From: Candidatus Troglogloeales bacterium
GTDB lineage: Bacteria; Nitrospirota; Nitrospiria; SBBL01; SBBT01
NCBI GenBank assembly: GCA_005239595.1
Contig: SBBT01000018.1
Span: 1-11,579, forward strand
Length of the DNA: 11,579 nt
Direction: 5' to 3'
Shown: positions 1 through 6,322 of the stretch, one piece after another
Numbering within the stretch: position 1 is the first letter of the stretch
Layout of the letters: each line of letters starts with the position of its first letter
The notes under the pieces: model-generated
Told to the model about the DNA's origin: nothing
The model's database searches: none
What the model saw: only the letters and a program-made list of their open reading frames with translations
Position numbers and translations under genes: made by a program

Positions 1-491
1 CGACTGACGAAGGAGAGAGCCATTATCCTTGTTGCTGTAGAGAAGAGAGGGAGGGTCGCATTCGACTGCGACACGTTTGCGACGTGAGAAAGGCGAGCCT
101 CCATGGTTTTATTGCTGATGTCATTGAGCCTGGTAGTACCGTACATACGGATGGACTCTATGCTTATCGGGGACTGGGGGATTACGTACACGAGCGACAA
201 TTGCAGCGCCGACAGCCGGAAGGAGAAACTTTTCTTCCGCATGTGCACCTGGTCATATCGTTGTTGAAGCGGTGGTTGTTGGGTACCCATCAGGGGGCCA
301 TTCATCAAGCCCATTTGGATTATTACCTCGACGAATTTACATTTCGTTTCAATCGTCGTACATCTGCTTCACGGGGCAAATTATTTTACCGGCTATTGCA
401 ACAGGCGATGCAAATGGACCCTGTCCCCTATAAAGATATCGCAAGATTCCACACCCAACCGCAACAGGTGGTAGCAGGCGGAGTCAATTAA
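1..491 (+). pseudogene. IS1595-family (ISXO2-like) transposase, 3' part, frameshifted
   Basis: This is the C-terminal catalytic part of a DDE-type transposase that would mobilise an IS1595-family insertion sequence. The family call rests on recall of characteristic stretches: a TVHTDG..AYRGL segment carrying a catalytic Asp, then LLKRWLLGTHQGAI and YLDEFTFRFNRRTS, a typical ISXO2-domain ending, followed by GKLFYRLLQQA and a stop at 489-491. The 5' end lies outside the window. Upstream, the homologous reading (AIILVAVEKRGR) is in frame 1 up to about position 54, whereas GRIRLRHV and everything after is in frame 3, so one base appears to be missing near 50-56. The first start-like codon in the downstream frame (GTG at 84) lies inside the domain and is not a real start. 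The copy is probably inactive, unless the shift is a sequencing error or a recoding site; I see no classic slippery heptamer. No terminal inverted repeat was identified downstream. Confidence 0.82.
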
Positions 492-515
492 ACAGGCATA
501 TCAAAGAGACCAAAA

Positions 516-535
516 CAAAATAAAATAAAATAAAA
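516..535. repeat. Short A/T-rich pentamer repeat (AAAAT, three to four copies)
   Basis: A run of AAAAT-type pentamers follows 25 bases after the transposase stop codon. It could be simple low-complexity flank or part of the insertion-sequence end. No terminal inverted repeat can be matched, because the left end of the element is outside the window. Confidence 0.6.
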
Positions 536-569
536 AACAGAGTTATTCAACGAACGGATGAGTCAATAG

Positions 570-848
570 ATGGAACCGTTGGTTTTAACCAACAGCGAAG
601 AGATTCTTAAGTTTTTGGCTGAAGTTTCTCTACACGGAAGGGGATTTATAACCGAATGCCTTCTTGCAGAAGTATTGGACGCGGGCCTTTCAGAGCCGGA
701 TTACCTGAATGCCTCTGGGGTAGATCCCGATGCGCACTATAAGGGGGCGCCAAATGCGTGGGGAAATTACCACATTCGTCAGAGCAAAAAGGTGTTTATG
801 GTTTATAGTGGGGCCATTCGGCGCACCCATATTGCCGATACACCATAA
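570..848 (+). CDS. Hypothetical protein, 92 aa (doubtful)
   Basis: An open frame of 92 codons starts at ATG 570 and ends in TAA. I do not recognise the product. The first third is acidic and leucine-rich, as in a small helical domain. The last third is basic and ends in a motif reading IRRTHIADTP. No signal peptide, membrane segment or known motif is visible, and no good ribosome binding site precedes the ATG. It lies between a decayed insertion sequence and the tRNA pair, in an area that seems to have been rearranged. It could be a small genuine gene, a fragment of a larger one, or a chance frame. If it is not real, positions 492-952 contain no gene apart from the repeat and hairpin listed separately. 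Confidence 0.3.
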   Translation: MEPLVLTNSEEILKFLAEVSLHGRGFITECLLAEVLDAGLSEPDYLNASGVDPDAHYKGAPNAWGNYHIRQSKKVFMVYSGAIRRTHIADTP

Positions 849-855
849 TAGGTTA

Positions 856-875
856 CTGGCAATTTCACTTGCCAG
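856..875. other. Perfect 7-bp inverted repeat (hairpin)
   Basis: CTGGCAA and TTGCCAG form a perfect seven-base-pair stem around a six-base loop, just after the doubtful ORF and before the end of the tRNA-Lys gene. Neither strand has a following T tract, so this is not a typical intrinsic terminator. It may be a decayed element end, an operator-like palindrome or chance. Confidence 0.4.
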
Positions 876-952
876 GCGAACCTCCAGCGCGGTCCATTTC
901 CCTCGGCTGACTAGCGGAGAACCTACGGTAAACCGGTAAGATAAATAAAAGT

Positions 953-1028
<76 letters not shown>

Positions 1029-1036
1029 ACATTTAA

Positions 1037-1079
1037 AGGCGCTACGCCTAGTTGACTTCTCCAAGGGAGAACTTTGGAG
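1037..1079 (-). other. Two adjacent hairpins in the tRNA spacer
   Basis: Between the tRNA genes the - strand transcript would form two small stems. One is CTCCAA/TTGGAG with a nine-base loop (1059-1079). The next is AGGCG/CGCCT with a three-base loop (1037-1049), eight bases before the tRNA-Lys 5' end. There is no T tract, so I read them as possible processing or structural elements of a two-tRNA transcript, not as terminators. The rest of the 137-base spacer shows nothing else. Confidence 0.35.
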
Positions 1080-1165
1080 CCTCTCTTCTTGCACGCTTTA
1101 CATGCCGAACAAAAATCATAGAACCTGCGCTTCACCTGTCTAGTTGCTGTGGTTTGAAGTACCTC

Positions 1166-1243
1166 TGGTGCGCCTGAAGGGATTTGAACCCCCAACCTAC
1201 GGCTCCGGAGGCCGACGCTCTATCCAAATTGAGCTACAGGCGC
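1166..1243 (-). tRNA. tRNA-Arg (anticodon CCG)
   Basis: The reverse complement folds as a 78-base tRNA. The acceptor stem GCGCCTG/CAGGCGC is perfect. The D arm has the long loop AATTTGGATA. The anticodon loop CTCCGGA gives anticodon CCG, reading arginine CGG codons. The T arm carries GTTCAAATC. Discriminator A and an encoded CCA are present. The outermost pair of the anticodon stem appears to be a T-T mismatch, with the other four pairs sound. A good candidate promoter lies immediately upstream, so this is probably the first gene of a tRNA-Arg/tRNA-Lys transcript. Confidence 0.96.
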
Positions 1244-1253
1244 AGGATGAGGG

Positions 1254-1283
1254 AATGTATCACAAAAGATAATTTTAAGGCAA
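1254..1283 (-). promoter_or_regulatory. Candidate sigma-70 promoter for the tRNA pair
   Basis: On the - strand, TTGCCT (1278-1283) and TACATT (1254-1259) are separated by 18 bases. The -10 ends 11 bases upstream of the tRNA-Arg 5' end, which places transcription initiation just before the mature tRNA. Both boxes are four-of-six matches to consensus. It lies back to back with the lar promoter. Confidence 0.42.
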
Positions 1284-1299
1284 ACTGCTTTATTACCAT

Positions 1300-1328
1300 T
1301 TGAATACAGTTATGGTTTGTCGTATGAT
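1300..1328 (+). promoter_or_regulatory. Candidate sigma-70 promoter for the larB operon
   Basis: TTGAAT (1300-1305) and TATGAT (1323-1328) are separated by exactly 17 bases; the -10 is a five-of-six match. Initiation near 1335 would give a leader of about 70 bases before larB. This is the only good promoter I see upstream of the long + strand gene run. The -10 overlaps the palindrome ATGATCAT (1324-1331). Confidence 0.55.
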
Positions 1329-1364
1329 CATTTCCGCCTATATCATTTGGATGCGGTGTGTTTT

Positions 1365-1377
1365 ATCGGGTCCCGAT
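1365..1377. promoter_or_regulatory. Operator-like palindrome in the larB leader
   Basis: ATCGGG and CCCGAT flank a single central T, a perfect 6-1-6 inverted repeat about 30 bases after the predicted transcription start. As RNA it could form only a tight small hairpin, so a protein-binding site or chance is more likely. No regulator gene is present in the window. Confidence 0.3.
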
Positions 1378-1380
1378 TAT

Positions 1381-1410
1381 ATGTCTCCAACCCGTGAGAT
1401 AACAGGGTGA
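1381..1410 (+). other. Possible leader mini-ORF overlapping the larB start
   Basis: An ATG at 1381 opens nine codons (MSPTREITG). Its TGA stop at 1408-1410 overlaps the GTG start of larB in the arrangement GTGA. This overlap is typical of translational coupling, and larB itself has only a weak ribosome binding site. The mini-ORF also lacks a strong ribosome binding site, so it may be fortuitous. Confidence 0.25.
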
Positions 1411-2168
1411 ACCGATCGACTGTCGAGGAACTTTTAAAAGATGTTCAGACCGGTTATCTGTCAATCGAAGCCGCATTGGCGCGGTTAAAAGTCCTTCCGT
1501 ACGAATCGCTTGAATTTGCTACGCTTGATCACCATAGAGGAATCAGGCAAGGATTTCCTGAGGTGATTTTTTGCCAGGGTAAAACGGAGGCACAGGTAGT
1601 AGAGATTTTTCGCAGGATGAATGCCATGGAGCCTGTGGTTCTTGCGACCAGGGTAGACCCAACACTGGCCAGAAGAATTCAGAGGGAGTTTAAAGATGCT
1701 GAATATAATGCCGTTGGCCGAACCATTGTTTTGCGGAAAGGCGTTATCCCAAAGCGAGCGGGTCAGATTGCCCTGGTAACCGCGGGGACTTCTGACCTTC
1801 CCGTTGCGGAGGAGGCGAAGGTGACATCCGAACTGCTCGGTTATTCTCTCGCGACGCTTTATGATGTCGGTGTGGCCGGTTTGCATCGGCTTCTTGACCA
1901 GATGGGTGTTTTTGAGAAAGCCAATGTAGTCATTGTCGTCGCGGGGATGGATGGGGCCTTGCCGAGTGTCGTGGGAGGGCTTGTCGGTAAACCGGTGATT
2001 GCGGTTCCATCGAGCAGCGGTTATGGAACGAGTTTTTTTGGGGTTTCTGCACTTCTTGCGATGCTCAATTCTTGTGCTGCGGGGCTTGCCGTCGTCAATA
2101 TTGACAACGGTTTTGGCGCAGCCTCCCTCGCCCATCGGATATTGTCGCTTCAGAATGAACAAATATAG
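1407..2168 (+). CDS. larB: LarB, pyridinium-3,5-biscarboxylic acid mononucleotide synthase
   Basis: LarB carboxylates nicotinic acid adenine dinucleotide and releases AMP, the first step in making the nickel-pincer nucleotide cofactor of lactate racemase and related LarA-family enzymes. The 253-residue protein has normal family length. It carries the LarB signature DHHRGIRQGFPEV (residues 41-53), then a PurE-like AIR-carboxylase domain: TAGTSDLPVAEEA (125-137), AGMDGALPSVVGGL (179-192), PSSSGYG (201-207) and NIDNGFGAA (231-239). Cys223 in NSCAAG corresponds to the cysteine known to form the covalent pyridinium adduct. GTG 1407 is the first start codon after an in-frame TGA at 1395 and gives the usual N-terminus; its ribosome binding site is weak. 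larC follows after 96 bases in which I see nothing definite. No larE or larA is in the window. Confidence 0.95.
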   Translation: MNRSTVEELLKDVQTGYLSIEAALARLKVLPYESLEFATLDHHRGIRQGFPEVIFCQGKTEAQVVEIFRRMNAMEPVVLATRVDPTLARRIQREFKDAEYNAVGRTIVLRKGVIPKRAGQIALVTAGTSDLPVAEEAKVTSELLGYSLATLYDVGVAGLHRLLDQMGVFEKANVVIVVAGMDGALPSVVGGLVGKPVIAVPSSSGYGTSFFGVSALLAMLNSCAAGLAVVNIDNGFGAASLAHRILSLQNEQI

Positions 2169-2264
2169 CGTCTTTTCCCCTCTTGCCAGAAAAAGCTCCA
2201 ACGGTTTCTTAAGGTAGTAAACTGCCAAATGGGATTGGACTAAAATAGATTAAGGGAATCGGGT

Positions 2265-3446
2265 GTGAAAACAGCCTATTTTGACTGTTTCTCTGGAATT
2301 AGCGGCGATATGATTTTAGGCGCGATGGTAGATGCTGGTCTTGCGGTGGATGTTCTTCAAGACGCGCTCAATCAGTTAAAACTTCCTGGCCTGGTTTTAA
2401 AAGCGTATCGGGTGCGTCGCTGTGGTCTTTCAGCGACGAAGGTTGACGTGATCGTGCCGAGGGAGCTTCGGCCGTTTACATCCTTCGCTGCAATCGAGCG
2501 GTGTATCAAGACCAGCCGTCTTCCGAAAGAGATTCAGTCCCGATCGGTTGAGATATTTTCCATGTTGGCAAAAGCGGAGGCAGAGGTGCACGGAGGGCGG
2601 TTGGGACAGGTCCATCTACATGAGGTTGGCGCGATAGACACCTTGGCCGATGTGGTGGGCGCAGTGGTCGGGTGTTCTTTTTTAAAGGTTGATCGGGTTG
2701 TCGCATCCCCGATTCATGTCGGGACGGGAGAGGTAAAAACCGATGCAGGCGTCTTTCCCATTCCAGCCCCTGCGACGGCGGTCCTCCTGAAGGGGATTCC
2801 CCTTTATGCCACGGGTGTTGTCGGAGAGTTAACAACGCCGACGGGGGCGGCCATTATCACCTCACTTGCCGAATCGTTTTTACCGCTTCCTTTGATGAAG
2901 GTTGAGAAGATCGGGTCCGGAGCGGGTAGGATGGAGCGAACCACACCGAATCTTCTACGACTCTTTATCGGCGCCGAATCTGATTCCGATGAAACCGATG
3001 AAATCATTCAGGTGGAGACCAATATCGACGATATGAATCCGCAAGTGTATGAGCATCTCTTTGAGGCCCTTTTCTCAGCTGGGGCTGTGGATGTGTTTCT
3101 GACACCGGTTATTATGAAACGCGGCCGCCCCGCTATTTTGCTTACTGTGCTGACAACGTCCGCTTTTTTAGATGGGGTCACCCGGCTTCTCTTTAGAGAG
3201 ACGACCACGCTGGGAGCGCGTATCCAAAAGGTGGCGCGGAGAAAACTTGTTAGGGAAGTGAAGAAGCGGAAAACATCCCACGGCCCGCTTTTTGTGAAAA
3301 CGGCGTTCCAGAATGGAGAACCCCTTCGAAGTCGGCCGGAATTTCGAGATGTTCGAAAGTTGTCCAAGAAACGGGGAGTTCCTTTAATCACGCTGTTGGA
3401 TGAAATGGACGGTATTGTGGGAGCGGAGGTTATAGATGGAGAATGA
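2265..3446 (+). CDS. larC: LarC, nickel insertion enzyme (pyridinium bis-thiocarboxylate mononucleotide nickel chelatase)
   Basis: LarC inserts nickel into the dithiolated pyridinium nucleotide in a CTP-dependent step, completing the nickel-pincer cofactor. The 393-residue protein has family features in order: FDCFSGISGDM near the N-terminus (residues 6-16), the HLHEVGAIDTLAD motif (117-129, with His117, His119 and Glu120 as likely metal-site residues), PIPAPAT (165-171), GELTTPTGAA (187-196), ETNIDDMNPQ (251-260) and KRGRPA (285-290). It is one continuous frame, unlike the Lactobacillus plantarum gene, which needs a frameshift to join its two halves. It lacks the histidine-rich insert some homologues have. 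The GTG at 2265 is preceded by AAGGGA seven bases upstream. The 3' end overlaps the TerC gene by 11 bases, implying coupled translation. Confidence 0.95.
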   Translation: MKTAYFDCFSGISGDMILGAMVDAGLAVDVLQDALNQLKLPGLVLKAYRVRRCGLSATKVDVIVPRELRPFTSFAAIERCIKTSRLPKEIQSRSVEIFSMLAKAEAEVHGGRLGQVHLHEVGAIDTLADVVGAVVGCSFLKVDRVVASPIHVGTGEVKTDAGVFPIPAPATAVLLKGIPLYATGVVGELTTPTGAAIITSLAESFLPLPLMKVEKIGSGAGRMERTTPNLLRLFIGAESDSDETDEIIQVETNIDDMNPQVYEHLFEALFSAGAVDVFLTPVIMKRGRPAILLTVLTTSAFLDGVTRLLFRETTTLGARIQKVARRKLVREVKKRKTSHGPLFVKTAFQNGEPLRSRPEFRDVRKLSKKRGVPLITLLDEMDGIVGAEVIDGE

Positions 3447-4410
3447 GGTTTTACTGTGGGTTCTTTTTAATGTTTTAGTCGTAACGTTGCTTGTTTTGGA
3501 CTTAGGGGTTTTTCACCGTAAGGCCCACGTGGTCCAAATTAAGGAAGCGTTGCTCTGGAGTGTGTTTTGGGTTTCACTGGCCCTTCTCTTTAGTTTCCTT
3601 GTCTATCGAATGCGGGGCCAAAATGCCGCGCTTGAGTTCCTTGCAGGCTATTTGATTGAAGAATCTCTAAGCGTCGACAATCTGTTTGTCTTCCTGTTGA
3701 TCTTTACCTATTTCCGTGTTCCGCCGCTTTACCAGCATCGGATTCTATTCTGGGGGATCTTGGGTGCAGTTGTCATGAGGGCGATTTTTATTTTTGCCGG
3801 GGTTGCATTGATACATCATTTTCATTGGGTAATCTATCTTTTCGGGGCGTTCCTGGTTTTAACAGGCGTTAAAATGGCATTCCAGAAAGACGAAAAAATG
3901 GATCCGAACAATAATCCTGTTCTTAAGGTTTTCCGGAAATGGATGCCGATGACGGACCGCATTGAGGGTGGACGATTTTTCATAAAAATTGATGGAAAAC
4001 GTTATGCGACGCCATTGTTTGTTGTTCTTTTGGTGGTCGAGACAACCGATGTGATCTTTGCAGTCGATTCCATCCCGGCGATCCTTTCTATTACAGTAGA
4101 CCCATTTATCGTATACACATCCAATGTATTTGCCATTTTAGGGTTACGCGCGCTCTATTTTGCGTTGGCCGGCATGATGCGGCTCTTTCACTATCTTCAT
4201 CAAGGGCTCTCTTTTATTCTTACCTTCGTGGGGGTGAAGATGTTGATATCGGATGTTTATAAAATTCCGGTAGGGATCGCCTTAGGCGTGGTCGCCGGCA
4301 TTTTGGTTGTCTCGGTGATTGCTTCCTTGCTGCGTCCACGTTCGATGGAGGAAACCCCGGCAGCGGCCAATTCCGTTATGCCCTTAAAAGGACCAGAGAA
4401 AAACGGGTAA
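3436..4410 (+). CDS. TerC/Alx-family integral membrane metal-ion transporter
   Basis: The 324-residue polytopic inner-membrane protein belongs to the TerC family. Some members (Alx, YkoY-type) export manganese or load it onto secreted proteins, and others occur with tellurite resistance genes. About nine hydrophobic segments can be seen. The conserved acidic membrane motifs are ESLSVDNLFVF (residues 76-86) and ETTDVIFAVDSIPA (202-215), followed by NVFAILGLRALYFAL (230-244). A cytoplasmic loop lies at about 150-190, and the C-terminus after residue 300 is a short polar tail. ATG 3436 lies six bases after GGAGG, within the end of larC. A yybP-ykoY manganese riboswitch, common before such genes, cannot fit here because the start is inside larC. 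Position next to nickel-cofactor genes and a CDF transporter suggests metal homeostasis; the ion is not determined by sequence. Confidence 0.9.
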   Translation: MENEVLLWVLFNVLVVTLLVLDLGVFHRKAHVVQIKEALLWSVFWVSLALLFSFLVYRMRGQNAALEFLAGYLIEESLSVDNLFVFLLIFTYFRVPPLYQHRILFWGILGAVVMRAIFIFAGVALIHHFHWVIYLFGAFLVLTGVKMAFQKDEKMDPNNNPVLKVFRKWMPMTDRIEGGRFFIKIDGKRYATPLFVVLLVVETTDVIFAVDSIPAILSITVDPFIVYTSNVFAILGLRALYFALAGMMRLFHYLHQGLSFILTFVGVKMLISDVYKIPVGIALGVVAGILVVSVIASLLRPRSMEETPAAANSVMPLKGPEKNG

Positions 4411-4422
4411 CATGAAGATTCG

Positions 4423-5313
4423 ATGACAAACACGGCCAAAACGGATTTCATTAAAGTAAAAAATGTCCTCTTTGCCGTCCTTCTTTTTAATCTGCTTGCC
4501 GCCATTGTAAAAACGGTATGGGGTTACGCCACCCATACCGTCAGTATGCAGGCAGATGGGTTCCATTCTTTTCTTGACGCTGCGTCAAGCGGCGTTGGAT
4601 TAGTCGGGGTGTGGGTGGCCTCCCGTCCCGCGGATGAGTCACATCCTTATGGCCATCGCAAATTTGAAACCTTTGCCTCCTTCTCCATCTCCGTTTTTCT
4701 CTTCCTGGGTTGTTTTGAGATTTTGAAAAACAGCTTTAGCCGATTCCAAAGCGGAATTGTTCCGGATATCACCAAGACCAGTTTTATCATTATGTTGATG
4801 ACGATGGGGATGAACATGATCCTCTCACAATGGGAGAGGAAAAAGGGGACGCTGCTCAAGAGTGAAATCCTTCTGGCAGACGCATTTCATACGAAGAGTG
4901 ATGTCTTTGCCTCTTTGTCGGTGATTGTCAGCCTTGCTGCCGGGTGGCTTGGTTATCCAATGATCGATCCCATTGCCGGTCTGGTGATTGCCGCCATTAT
5001 CGGGAAGGTGGGCTGGGAGATATTAATGGAAAGTTCCAAAGTCCTAACCGATTATTCAAGAATCCATCCGCATGAGATACGCGATTTTGTCATGAAGATT
5101 CCCGGGGTGGAAGAGTGCCATGCCGTTCGAACCCGTGGAAGCATGGACCATGTCTATGTGGATCTTCATGTCCATGTTGCCCCTGAAATGTCCCTGGAGA
5201 AGGCGCATATCCTGTCTCATAAGGTTGAGACGGAGATTATGAAGCGGTTTCTGAATGTGCTCGAGGTGGTGGTTCACCTTGAGCCACATATCCCGGAGTT
5301 GGAAAATGACTAA
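4423..5313 (+). CDS. Cation diffusion facilitator (CDF) family metal transporter
   Basis: A 296-residue inner-membrane antiporter-type protein of the CDF family (YiiP/FieF-like), which exports divalent metals in exchange for protons. It has the expected six hydrophobic segments in residues 15-205 and a C-terminal cytoplasmic domain. The transport site has HxxxD in TM2 (His48, Asp52 within ADGFHSFLD) and HxxxD in TM5 (His156, Asp160 within ADAFHTKSD). That pairing is common in zinc-type CDFs, though Co, Ni, Fe or Mn cannot be excluded. The HPYGHRKFE loop (74-82) is typical. The cytoplasmic domain keeps the metal-binding histidine set: His233, His249, His251, His285 and His289. It starts 12 bases after the TerC gene with a modest GAAG site and overlaps pdxA by eight bases. 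Confidence 0.93.
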   Translation: MTNTAKTDFIKVKNVLFAVLLFNLLAAIVKTVWGYATHTVSMQADGFHSFLDAASSGVGLVGVWVASRPADESHPYGHRKFETFASFSISVFLFLGCFEILKNSFSRFQSGIVPDITKTSFIIMLMTMGMNMILSQWERKKGTLLKSEILLADAFHTKSDVFASLSVIVSLAAGWLGYPMIDPIAGLVIAAIIGKVGWEILMESSKVLTDYSRIHPHEIRDFVMKIPGVEECHAVRTRGSMDHVYVDLHVHVAPEMSLEKAHILSHKVETEIMKRFLNVLEVVVHLEPHIPELEND

Positions 5314-6322
5314 ACCGATCATTGCCATCACGATGGGGGATCCTTGCGGAATCGGTCCGGAGGTGATTGTAAAGGGATTGCTTAGCCAGGGAATCTATAA
5401 GGAATGCCGTCCTTTCGTCATTGGCAATGCAGCGTGGTTGACGGATGCAGCCTCCCGCTTTGCACCAAATCTGACGGTACGTCCTATTCAGTCTGTATCG
5501 GAGGCCTCTTTCAAAGAGGGGACGCTTGAAGTCTTGGATGGACGACAAGAAGACCTAACGTCCCTCAAATATGGGATGGCCTCTCCTTTAGCGGCCTCTG
5601 TTGCGTTTCATGCGATCAGAGACGCCGCGCAATTGGCGCTCTTAAATGAAATTGACGGGATAACCACCGCGCCGATTCATAAAGAAGGGATGAAAGCGAT
5701 TGGCTTCCCCTTCCCTGGCCACACCGAATTTCTGGCGGATTTTACAAAGACGGATCGATTCGGCATGATGATGGTGGGGGGAGGGCTGAAAATCATCCTG
5801 ACGACGATCCATCTCTCGTTGCGAGACGCAATCGTACAATTGAGAAAGGAGACTATTTTAAAGTCGATTTGCCTTGCCGATGCAGCGCTAAAGCACGATT
5901 TTTCGATTGGGACGCCAAAAATTGCCGTGGCCGCCCTCAACCCCCATGCGGGGGAGCGGGGCATTTTTGGAGACGAAGAAAAAAGGGAGGTAATTCCTGC
6001 CATTGAGATCGGTTTAAAAGAGGGAATTGACGTGAGCGGTCCCTACCCGGCCGATACGTTATTCTATCAACTCAAGCAGGGGAAGTTTGATGCGGCAGTG
6101 GCCCTCTATCACGATCAAGCCCTCATTCCAATTAAGCTCCTCTCTTTTGGAGGCGGCGTGAATGTAACCGTAGGTCTTCCTTTTATCCGCGCCTCCGTTG
6201 ATCATGGAACGGCCTATGACATTGCCGGGTTAGGGGTGGCCAATGCTGGAAGCCTGCGGGAGGCCCTTAGTCTGTCGGCCTATATGGCAAAGAACCGTAG
6301 GGACAGATCATCAAGAACATAA
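5306..6322 (+). CDS. pdxA: 4-hydroxythreonine-4-phosphate dehydrogenase
   Basis: PdxA oxidises 4-phosphohydroxy-L-threonine with NAD. The product decarboxylates to the amino-acetone phosphate that PdxJ condenses into pyridoxine 5'-phosphate (vitamin B6 pathway, cytoplasmic). The 338-residue protein begins with ITMGDPCGIGPEV (residues 8-20). It has GHTEFLA (138-144), the three metal-ligand histidines His169 (TTIHLSL), His214 (NPHAGE) and His269 (YHDQALIP), and the signature RASVDHGTAYDIAG (295-308). ATG 5306 was chosen because this N-terminus matches the family and GGAG lies eight bases upstream; the open frame extends 51 bases further upstream inside the CDF gene but without homology. It overlaps the CDF gene by eight bases. 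Its stop codon overlaps the likely start of rsmA. Confidence 0.97.
   Translation: MTKPIIAITMGDPCGIGPEVIVKGLLSQGIYKECRPFVIGNAAWLTDAASRFAPNLTVRPIQSVSEASFKEGTLEVLDGRQEDLTSLKYGMASPLAASVAFHAIRDAAQLALLNEIDGITTAPIHKEGMKAIGFPFPGHTEFLADFTKTDRFGMMMVGGGLKIILTTIHLSLRDAIVQLRKETILKSICLADAALKHDFSIGTPKIAVAALNPHAGERGIFGDEEKREVIPAIEIGLKEGIDVSGPYPADTLFYQLKQGKFDAAVALYHDQALIPIKLLSFGGGVNVTVGLPFIRASVDHGTAYDIAGLGVANAGSLREALSLSAYMAKNRRDRSSRT

Noticed and set aside
856..875. Hairpin as a transcription terminator
   Set aside because: No T tract follows on either strand.
1485..2228. Long - strand frame of 247 codons opposite larB
   Set aside because: It is the antisense shadow of larB; its product is basic, low in recognisable motifs, and larB is certain by homology.
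2215..2264. TAAAAT at 2241 as a -10 promoter box for larC
   Set aside because: No acceptable -35 lies 16-18 bases upstream; larC is more likely transcribed with larB.
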